A stretch of DNA of 5,068 nucleotides from Methanoregulaceae archaeon UBA288 (GTDB lineage: Archaea > Halobacteriota > Methanomicrobia > Methanomicrobiales > Methanospirillaceae), in NCBI GenBank assembly GCA_002495225.1, contig DAEF01000220.1:1-5068 (forward strand), in the 5' to 3' direction. Of the stretch, positions 1 through 4,613 are shown piece after piece. How positions within the stretch are numbered: position 1 is the stretch's first letter; each line of letters starts with the position of its first letter. The translations under genes and the position numbers were made by a program. The notes under the pieces are model-generated. The model searched no databases. It had not been told where the DNA came from and saw only the letters and a list, made by a program, of their open reading frames with translations.

Positions 1-1
1 C

Positions 2-493
2 GGCCGCGGCGGCGAGGAGCTCGAGGCCGTGCGCGAGGCGGGGATCGAGGTCGAGGTCGTGCCGGGGATCAGCTCGGCCCTCGCGGTCCCGGCCTCTGTC
101 GGGATCCCGCTCACCCACCGGCGCTACACCTCGCAGGTCACGATCGTGACCGGGCACGAGGACCCCGCGAAGGAGGACTCGGCGATCAACTGGGCCGGCC
201 TCGCCCCCGGCCCGGGCACGATCGTCGTGCTGATGGGTGTTCGGAACCTGCCCCGCATCGCCGAGGTGCTGGTCGCCCACGGGCGCGACCCGGCCACGCC
301 GGTGGCCGTGATCGAGCGGGGCTTCCGGCGCGACCAGCGGGTCACGGTCGGCCGGCTCGACGGGATCGCGGCCCTCGCGGCCGAACGGGGGGTCCGCCCG
401 CCGGCCGTGATCGTGGTCGGCGGCGTGGTCGAGCTCTACGACCCGGCCTCGCCCGTGCTGACCCCGCCCGAGGGCGCGACAAATCTTCTTTAG
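2..493 (+). CDS. cobA: Uroporphyrinogen-III C-methyltransferase (SUMT), 3' part only
   Basis: This is the C-terminal 163 residues of SUMT; the 5' end lies outside the window. The enzyme transfers two methyl groups from S-adenosylmethionine to C2 and C7 of uroporphyrinogen III, giving precorrin-2, the branch point to cobalamin, siroheme and, in methanogens, F430. The visible part opens with GRGGEE, which in the family directly follows the GGDPFVF SAM-binding loop, so about 80-85 residues are missing. Then come VVPGISSA (visible residues 19-26), THRRYTSQVTIVTGHEDP (38-55), the GTIVVLMGVRNLPRI stretch (72-86) and PPAVIVVGGVVELY (133-146), all typical of SUMT rather than of other tetrapyrrole methylases. 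There is no sign of a fused uroporphyrinogen-III synthase or siroheme domain at the C-terminus; the protein ends about 17 residues after VVELYD. The last codons (T-N-L-L) are AT-rich, unlike the rest of the gene. The family call is firm; cobA is used in the SUMT sense. Confidence 0.93.
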   Translation, partial: GRGGEELEAVREAGIEVEVVPGISSALAVPASVGIPLTHRRYTSQVTIVTGHEDPAKEDSAINWAGLAPGPGTIVVLMGVRNLPRIAEVLVAHGRDPATPVAVIERGFRRDQRVTVGRLDGIAALAAERGVRPPAVIVVGGVVELYDPASPVLTPPEGATNLL

Positions 494-496
494 TTA
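489..496 (+). promoter_or_regulatory. Candidate archaeal TATA-like box for a leaderless cbiT transcript
   Basis: TTTAGTTA lies in the only AT-rich stretch of the window (481-534) and is centred about 27 bases before the A of the cbiT ATG. That is the spacing expected between an archaeal TATA box and the start site of a leaderless mRNA. No Shine-Dalgarno sequence precedes cbiT: the bases just before the ATG are pyrimidine-rich, which fits leaderless initiation. The match to TTTATATA is imperfect, no convincing BRE is seen directly upstream, and the box overlaps the SUMT stop codon. Calling it a promoter is inference. Confidence 0.25.
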
Positions 497-508
497 GGGC
501 AACTTACC

Positions 509-516
509 TTTCTTTT
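509..516 (+). terminator. Possible weak T-tract terminator after SUMT
   Basis: TTTCTTTT lies 15 bases past the SUMT stop and 3 bases before cbiT. Archaeal RNA polymerase can terminate on short U-tracts without a hairpin, so this could separate SUMT from the cbi genes. It is short and interrupted by a C, there is no stem-loop beside it, and it may simply be the initiator region of a cbiT promoter. Confidence 0.15.
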
Positions 517-519
517 CAC

Positions 520-1053
520 ATGGCGGGGTTAAAAGGGGGGCCGACGCAGGACGAGGTGCTCGGGATCGCGCTGCGGAAGCTCGCGCTCCAACCGGGCGAC
601 CGCGTCCTCGACCTCGGGTGCGGGACCGGCGCCGTCTCGATCGCGGCGGCCGCGACCGCGGCAGAGGTCGTCGCGATCGACCGGCGGCCCGAGGCCGTCG
701 CCCACGCCCGGCGCGCGGCCGACGAGGCGGGGGCTCCGAACATCTCGTTCTTCGAGGCCGAGGCCAGCGAGGTTCTGCCCGGGCTCGGCGCGTTCGACGC
801 CGCGTTCGTGGGCGGTTCGCGCGGCCTCGCGGACGTACTCCCGCTCCTCGCCGACCGTGTCCGGCGGCGCATCGTCGTGAACGCGGTCCTGCTCGAGACC
901 GTGCACCGGGCGATCACCACGATGCAGTCGCTCAATATCTACCGGGAGGCCGTCCACGTCCAGTGCGCCCGGGCGGCCCCGCTCGCGGGCTCGGTCTACT
1001 TCCGCCCGATCGATCCCGTGTTCGTCATCGTCGGGGAGGGCCGATGCTCGTAG
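520..1053 (+). CDS. cbiT: Cobalt-precorrin-7 C15-methyltransferase (decarboxylating) CbiT
   Basis: CbiT is a soluble SAM-dependent enzyme that methylates C15 and decarboxylates the C12 acetate side chain late in corrin ring assembly. The 177-residue protein is a class I Rossmann methyltransferase, not a tetrapyrrole-methylase fold like its neighbours. It has the N-terminal GGPTQDE (6-12), SAM motif I DLGCGTG (31-37), the acidic end of strand 2 in VVAIDRRPEAV (50-60, Asp54), FEAEASEVLP (78-87), FVGGSRG (96-102) and a closing strand PVFVIVGEG (166-174). The length matches stand-alone CbiT; in many bacteria the same domain is the C-terminal half of CobL, fused to CbiE. The ATG at 520 is the only reasonable start: no other start codon lies between the SUMT stop and GGPTQ. 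It lacks a Shine-Dalgarno sequence, unlike cbiL, cbiH and cbiC. The first codons (TTA, AAA) are unusual for this GC-rich DNA. Its 3' end overlaps cbiL by 10 nt. Confidence 0.93.
   Translation: MAGLKGGPTQDEVLGIALRKLALQPGDRVLDLGCGTGAVSIAAAATAAEVVAIDRRPEAVAHARRAADEAGAPNISFFEAEASEVLPGLGAFDAAFVGGSRGLADVLPLLADRVRRRIVVNAVLLETVHRAITTMQSLNIYREAVHVQCARAAPLAGSVYFRPIDPVFVIVGEGRCS
1035..1039 (+). promoter_or_regulatory. Shine-Dalgarno site for cbiL
   Basis: GGAGG within GGGGAGGG sits 4 bases before the ATG at 1044, inside the end of cbiT. The spacing is slightly short, but the site fixes the cbiL start and implies coupling to cbiT translation. Confidence 0.7.
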
Positions 1054-1661
1054 GCCTGGGCCTCGGGCCGGGCGACCCCGAGCTCCTGACCCTCCGCGCC
1101 GTCCGCCTGCTCGAGTCGGCCGACGCGGTCTTCGTGCCGGGCCGCGTGGCGGCCGCGCTCGTCGCGCCGTGGCGCGAGGCCGAGGTGCTCGAGTTCCCCA
1201 TGACCGAGGACGAGGACGAGATCCGCGCCTGCATGGAGCGGAACGCGGACCGGATCGCGGCCGAGGAGCAGGGCGACGGCGGCGAGCGGCTGGTCGTGCT
1301 CGGGATCCTCGGCGACCCGAACTTCTATTCGACCTTCTCGCGGCTCTGCGAGGTGCTCGACGAGCGGCACCCCGGCACCGCGTGGCGGACCGAGCCGGGG
1401 ATCTCGTCGATCACCGCGTTCGCCTCGGCCGCCCGGGTCAGCCTCCAGGACGGCTTCGCCGTCTCGGACGGCGCCGAGCCCGGTGCCCGCGTCGTGCTCA
1501 AGGTGCGCCGGCCCCGGGACGCGGCCGATCGGCTCCGGGCCGAGGGCTTCACCGGGTTCGTGCTGGTCGAGCGGATGTTCATGAGCGAGATGCAGGTCTA
1601 CCGGGACGACGACCTGCCGGTCGAGTCCGACTACCTCTCGGTCCTCTTCGCGAGGCGGTGA
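1044..1661 (+). CDS. cbiL: Cobalt-precorrin-2 C20-methyltransferase CbiL
   Basis: CbiL adds a SAM-derived methyl group to C20 of cobalt-precorrin-2, the first peripheral methylation after cobalt insertion, giving cobalt-precorrin-3. The 205-residue protein has the tetrapyrrole (corrin/porphyrin) methylase fold: the N-terminal loop GLGLGPGDPELLT (4-16), the SAM loop LGDPNFYST (89-97), TEPGISS (116-122, in the place of the usual VPGxxS) and VLKV (151-154). The GDPxFYST form is characteristic of CbiL/CobI and separates it from the SGDPSLYG of CbiF and GGDAGIYG of CbiH in this same window. Bacterial CbiL/CobI proteins are around 230-240 residues; this compact form resembles those of archaea. The start is an ATG with a Shine-Dalgarno site, putting the conserved glycine loop at residue 4. 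It overlaps cbiT by 10 nt and is followed by cbiF 2 nt after its stop. The family call is firm. Confidence 0.93.
   Translation: MLVGLGLGPGDPELLTLRAVRLLESADAVFVPGRVAAALVAPWREAEVLEFPMTEDEDEIRACMERNADRIAAEEQGDGGERLVVLGILGDPNFYSTFSRLCEVLDERHPGTAWRTEPGISSITAFASAARVSLQDGFAVSDGAEPGARVVLKVRRPRDAADRLRAEGFTGFVLVERMFMSEMQVYRDDDLPVESDYLSVLFARR
1652..1655 (+). promoter_or_regulatory. Short Shine-Dalgarno site deciding the cbiF start
   Basis: GAGG lies 8 bases before the GTG at 1664 but only 2 bases before the alternative in-frame GTG at 1658. The spacing therefore favours 1664, although the 1658 GTG would make a classic GTGA stop/start overlap with cbiL. Confidence 0.45.
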
Positions 1662-1663
1662 GC

Positions 1664-2380
1664 GTGGAGCCCGTCCGTTTCGTCGGCGCCGGGCCGGGCG
1701 ACCCCGAGCTGATCACGGTGAAGGGGCGCCGCCTCGTCGAGGAGGCCGACCTGTTGATCTACGCGGGCTCGCTCGTCAACCCGGCGATCGTGGACCGGAG
1801 CCGGGCCGCGGAGCGACTCGACTCGCACGGGATGGCGCTCGCCGAGCTCGTGGGCGCGATGGCCGCGGGCGCCCGGGCCGGGCGGCGCGTGGTCCGGCTT
1901 CACTCGGGCGACCCGTCCCTCTACGGCGCGATCGTCGAGCAGATCGCCGGGCTCGAGGCCCTCGGCGTCCCGGTCGAGGTCGTGCCCGGGGTCTCGTCCA
2001 TGTTCGGAGCGGCCGCGGCCCTGAAGACCCAGCTGACCCTCCGCGGGGTCTCGGAGTCGGTGATCGTGACCCGGCCGGCCGGCGCGACCCTCGACGAGGA
2101 CCAGCTCCCCGAACTCTCGCGCCTGGGGACGACCCTCGTGGTCTTCCTCGGCACCGAGCACCTCGAGTCGATCACGGCCCGGCTCGAGTGCCCGCCGGAG
2201 ACGCCGGCCGCCGTCGTGTACCACGCCACCTGGGACGACGAGCGTGTCGTGACCGGCACCGTGGCGGAGATCGCCCGGCTCGCTCGCGAGGCCGGGATCA
2301 CGAAGACCGCGCTGCTTATCGTCGGCGGCGTGGTGCGGGCCGGCGCCGCCCCGTTCGAGCACTCGGTCCTGTACTCATGA
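1664..2380 (+). CDS. cbiF: Cobalt-precorrin-4 C11-methyltransferase CbiF
   Basis: CbiF (CobM in the aerobic route) methylates C11 of cobalt-precorrin-4 using SAM, giving cobalt-precorrin-5A, the substrate of CbiG encoded next. The 238-residue product is a complete tetrapyrrole methylase: GAGPGDPELIT (8-18), the CbiF-specific YAGSLVNP (33-40), the SAM loop HSGDPSLYGA (80-89), VVPGVSSM (106-113), TRPAG (136-140) and the C-terminal VYHATWDDERVVTGTV (185-200). YAGSLV together with HSGDPSLYG identifies CbiF/CobM. Length matches the family (about 240-260). I chose the GTG at 1664 for its Shine-Dalgarno spacing; a GTG at 1658 would add two residues and cannot be excluded. The stop TGA shares bases with the cbiG ATG (ATGA), so cbiG is probably translated by re-initiation. 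Confidence 0.95.
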   Translation: MEPVRFVGAGPGDPELITVKGRRLVEEADLLIYAGSLVNPAIVDRSRAAERLDSHGMALAELVGAMAAGARAGRRVVRLHSGDPSLYGAIVEQIAGLEALGVPVEVVPGVSSMFGAAAALKTQLTLRGVSESVIVTRPAGATLDEDQLPELSRLGTTLVVFLGTEHLESITARLECPPETPAAVVYHATWDDERVVTGTVAEIARLAREAGITKTALLIVGGVVRAGAAPFEHSVLYS

Positions 2381-3252
2381 CGGGCGTGGGTGTGATCGCA
2401 CTCGGCCGGTTCTGCGACCGGGCCGTGAGGGTGGCAGCGGCAGTCGACGGCGACCTCGTCGATTACGGCCCGGGGGCCTTCGCCGCGGCGTTCGAACGCT
2501 ACGACGCGCTCGTGGCCGTGATGTCGGCCGGGATCGCGGTCCGCGCGGTCGCGCCCCTCCTCCGTGACAAGTGGACCGATCCGTCGCTCGTCGTGGTCAG
2601 CCCCGACCTCCGGTTCGTCGTGCCGGTCCTGGGCGGGCACCACGGCGGCAACGCCCTCGCCCGGCGGCTCGCCGACGCGCTCGGCGCGACCGCCGTGATC
2701 TCGACCGCGACCGAGTGCGCGGGCCGCCCGTCGGTCGAGGGGATCGCGGACGCATCCGGGTCCGCGGTCGTGAACCGCGACTCGACCCGTGCCGTGAACG
2801 GGGCCTGGCTCGACGGCGAGGTCGCGGTCCACGGTATCGCGGGCCCCGCCGTCGTGATCGCCGGCCCCGCCGTCTCGGTCCTCTTCCGCAAGGGCGAGTA
2901 CGTGGTCGGCGTCGGCTGCCGGCGCGGCGTTGGGGCCGGCGAGGTCGAGGAGGCGCTCCGCACTGCGCTCGACGGCGCCGGGGTCCGGCCCGAGCAGGTG
3001 CTCGCCTACGCCACGACCGTGCAGAAGCGGGACGAGGCCGGGCTCAGGGACGGCGTCGGGGCGCTCGGCGGCTCGCTCGTCTACCTCGACGACGCCACGC
3101 TCAACGCAATCGAGGGGTGCGGGCCGTCCCGCGCCGACCTGATCGGACTTCCCGGCGTGGCCGAACCGGCCGCGCTCGCGCTTGCGAAGCAGAAGGAGTG
3201 GTGCATGAGAAAGACCGCATACGGGAGGGTGACCGTTGCCATCGCCCGGTAG
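2377..3252 (+). CDS. cbiG: Cobalt-precorrin-5A hydrolase CbiG
   Basis: CbiG opens the delta-lactone formed at ring contraction and releases the extruded C20 unit as acetaldehyde, converting cobalt-precorrin-5A to 5B. It marks the anaerobic pathway; the aerobic route releases acetate differently. The 291 residues show an N-terminal domain with SAGIAVRAVAPLL (50-62) and the family signature LGGHHGGN (85-92). A linker/middle region of roughly residues 113-175 follows. The C-terminal CbiG/CobE domain has GVGCRRG (178-184), YATTVQKRDEAGL (211-223), GVAEPAAL (260-267) and a closing TVAIAR. Salmonella CbiG is about 350 residues, so this one is short, mainly between the two conserved domains. The ATG at 2377 overlaps the cbiF stop by 4 nt, with no clear Shine-Dalgarno sequence, consistent with re-initiation. 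The 3' end overlaps cbiH by 17 nt. Confidence 0.93.
   Translation: MTGVGVIALGRFCDRAVRVAAAVDGDLVDYGPGAFAAAFERYDALVAVMSAGIAVRAVAPLLRDKWTDPSLVVVSPDLRFVVPVLGGHHGGNALARRLADALGATAVISTATECAGRPSVEGIADASGSAVVNRDSTRAVNGAWLDGEVAVHGIAGPAVVIAGPAVSVLFRKGEYVVGVGCRRGVGAGEVEEALRTALDGAGVRPEQVLAYATTVQKRDEAGLRDGVGALGGSLVYLDDATLNAIEGCGPSRADLIGLPGVAEPAALALAKQKEWCMRKTAYGRVTVAIAR
3224..3228 (+). promoter_or_regulatory. Strong Shine-Dalgarno site for the TTG start of cbiH
   Basis: GGAGG within GGGAGGGTGA (3223-3232) lies 7 bases before the TTG at 3236, inside the end of cbiG. It is the best anti-SD match in the window and compensates for a weak start codon. An in-frame TGA at 3230-3232 rules out any earlier cbiH start. 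Confidence 0.75.
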
Positions 3253-4003
3253 ACTCGTCATCGTCGGGATCGGTCCCGGCGCCCTCGACCAGATGACCGG
3301 CCGGGCGCGGCAGGTGATCGAAGAGGCCGACCTCGTGATCGGCAACGACACCTATCTCAAGCAGATCCGACCCCTGCTCGAGGAGAAGGAGGTCATCGTG
3401 AGCCGCATGGGCGAGGAGGTCGACCGCGCCCGGCGGGCGGTCGAGCTCGCCCGCGACCGGACGGTCGCGATGGTCTCGGGCGGCGACGCCGGGATCTACG
3501 GCATGGCCTCGATCGTGCTCGAGGTGCTCGAGCACGAGGCAGCGCCCGTGCCGTGCGAGATCCTGCCGGGCGTGACCGCCGCGAGCGCGGCTGCGTCCCT
3601 GCTCGGGTCGCCGCTCTCGGGGGATTTCGCCGTGATCAGCCTCTCGGACCTGCTGACCCCGCTCGAGGTGATCGAGCGCCGGCTCGACCACGCCTTCGCG
3701 ATGGGCATACCGGTCGCGCTCTACAACCCGAAGAGCCGGGGCCGGCCGCACAACCTCGCCCTCGCGATCGCGACGGCGCGCCGCCACCTGGCGCCGACCG
3801 TGCCGGTCGGAATCGTCCGGAACGCGTCGCGCGACGGCGAGACCGTGCTCGTGACGACGCTCGGCGCGTTCGAGGCGGTCGAGGACGAGGTGGACATGCA
3901 CGCGATCGTGATCGTCGGGACCGGCGAGAGCCGCATCATCGACCTGGAGGGACGAAATGGCATCATCACCCCGCGGGGATATCACCGGAAGTACGTATAC
4001 TGA
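3236..4003 (+). CDS. cbiH: Cobalt-precorrin-3 C17-methyltransferase, ring-contracting (CbiH)
   Basis: CbiH (CobJ in the aerobic route) methylates C17 and contracts the macrocycle, forming the lactone-bearing cobalt-precorrin-4. The 255-residue protein has the tetrapyrrole methylase loops GIGPG (11-15), the family-specific SGGDAGIYGMA (81-91), ILPGVTAASAAA (109-120), DFAVISLSDLLTP (130-142), ALYNPKS (161-167) and the C-terminal TPRGYHRKY (245-253). SGGDAGIYGMA with SLSDLLTP is diagnostic for CbiH/CobJ. There is no C-terminal ferredoxin-like or iron-sulfur extension of the kind found in CbiH60. The start must be the TTG at 3236: a stop codon sits two codons upstream, and the next in-frame ATG (residue 20) would remove the SAM-binding glycine loop. 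It overlaps cbiG by 17 nt and cbiC by 47 nt. It acts before CbiF in the pathway although it is encoded after it. Confidence 0.94.
   Translation: MPSPGRLVIVGIGPGALDQMTGRARQVIEEADLVIGNDTYLKQIRPLLEEKEVIVSRMGEEVDRARRAVELARDRTVAMVSGGDAGIYGMASIVLEVLEHEAAPVPCEILPGVTAASAAASLLGSPLSGDFAVISLSDLLTPLEVIERRLDHAFAMGIPVALYNPKSRGRPHNLALAIATARRHLAPTVPVGIVRNASRDGETVLVTTLGAFEAVEDEVDMHAIVIVGTGESRIIDLEGRNGIITPRGYHRKYVY
3946..3950 (+). promoter_or_regulatory. Shine-Dalgarno site for cbiC inside cbiH
   Basis: GGAGG, spaced 6 bases from the ATG at 3957, lies within the cbiH reading frame. It supports the unusually early cbiC start and the 47-nt overlap. Confidence 0.7.
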
Positions 4004-4613
4004 CCTCGGCGCGACCACGCCCGAGGCGCTCGCGATCTCCACGAAGAGCCGCGAGTTCGCACGGCAGGAGATCGGGAACGCGACCCTCGAGGACCGCGTC
4101 CGGCAGCGGTGCGCGATCGCGGTCGGCGATATCGCCATGGCGGGGCTGCTCCGGTTCCGGCTCGACCCGGTGGACGCGGGCCTCGCCGCGCTCGATGCCG
4201 GCGCGCCGATCGTCGCCGACATCCGGATGGTCGAGGTCGGGCTCCAGAAGCGGGGCCACGCCTCGCCCTTTTTCTGCATGCTCGACCACGGCGCGGAGCG
4301 CGCGGCGGCCGACGGGATCACGCGGACGTCGGCCGGCCTCCTCGCGCTCGGCGACCGGCTCGAGAACGCGATCGTCGTGATCGGGAACGCGCCCTCGGCC
4401 CTGCTCGCGCTCTGCGGCCTTGTCGAGGGAGGTCTTCGGCCGGCCCTCGTGGTCGGCGCCCCGGTCGGGTTCGTGAACGCGGCCGAGTCCAAGGCCCTGC
4501 TCAGGACCCTCGACATTCCCTCGATCTCGAACGAGGGGACCCGCGGGGGCACGCCCGTGGCGGTCGCGGCCATGAACGAGATCATCACCATCTTCGCCGA
4601 GCGGCGGGCATGA
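3957..4613 (+). CDS. cbiC: Cobalt-precorrin-8 methylmutase CbiC
   Basis: CbiC (CobH in the aerobic route) shifts the methyl group from C11 to C12, giving cobyrinic acid in its cobalt form. The 218-residue protein shows YTDLGATTPEALAIS (14-28), RQRCAIAVGD (49-58), GAPIVADIRMVEVG (82-95), TRTSAG (122-127), IGNAPSALL (142-150), VGAPVGFVNAAESK (166-179) and RGGTP (196-200). The last three are hallmarks of the methylmutase family. Length fits (about 200-220). Recalled bacterial enzymes have RxVHACG or RVIHTTAD around their catalytic histidine; at that place this protein has RCAIAVGD, with Ile54 aligned to the histidine. I believe many archaeal members share this form, so I still call it functional. 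ATG 3957 is the only usable start before the conserved YTDLG block and has its own Shine-Dalgarno site. The first 15 residues are encoded over the end of cbiH. The stop shares ATGA with cbiD. Confidence 0.92.
   Translation: MASSPRGDITGSTYTDLGATTPEALAISTKSREFARQEIGNATLEDRVRQRCAIAVGDIAMAGLLRFRLDPVDAGLAALDAGAPIVADIRMVEVGLQKRGHASPFFCMLDHGAERAAADGITRTSAGLLALGDRLENAIVVIGNAPSALLALCGLVEGGLRPALVVGAPVGFVNAAESKALLRTLDIPSISNEGTRGGTPVAVAAMNEIITIFAERRA

Noticed and set aside
1..493. First gene as CbiE or another corrin methyltransferase rather than SUMT
   Set aside because: VTIVTGHEDP, VVLMGVRNLPRI and PPAVIVVGGVVEL are SUMT features; CbiE lacks them.
494..519. Cobalamin riboswitch upstream of cbiT
   Set aside because: The gap is only 26 bases, too short for a B12 riboswitch, and no B12-box-like sequence was noticed.
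618..1043. Upstream extension of the cbiL frame, which could suggest a 347-residue protein
   Set aside because: The extension is an Arg/Gly-rich shadow of cbiT. The real CbiL begins at ATG 1044, after a Shine-Dalgarno site and just before its glycine loop.
1169..1663. Upstream extension of the cbiF frame to 403 residues
   Set aside because: The added part is an Arg-rich out-of-frame reading of cbiL; the tetrapyrrole methylase domain starts right after GTG 1664.
1921..3351. Long minus-strand open frame of 476 codons opposite cbiF/cbiG/cbiH
   Set aside because: It is rich in Arg, Pro, Ala and Gly with no recognisable motif and runs opposite three clear cbi genes. GC-rich coding DNA commonly leaves long open antisense frames.
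3524..3535. Perfect 12-base palindrome GTGCTCGAGCAC
   Set aside because: It lies inside cbiH coding Val-Leu-Glu-His, and CTCGAG is frequent in this GC-rich codon usage. There is no second copy or spacing that suggests a binding site.
3101..4591. Long minus-strand open frame of 496 codons opposite cbiH/cbiC
   Set aside because: Same reason: low-complexity composition and an antisense position to genes with complete family motifs.
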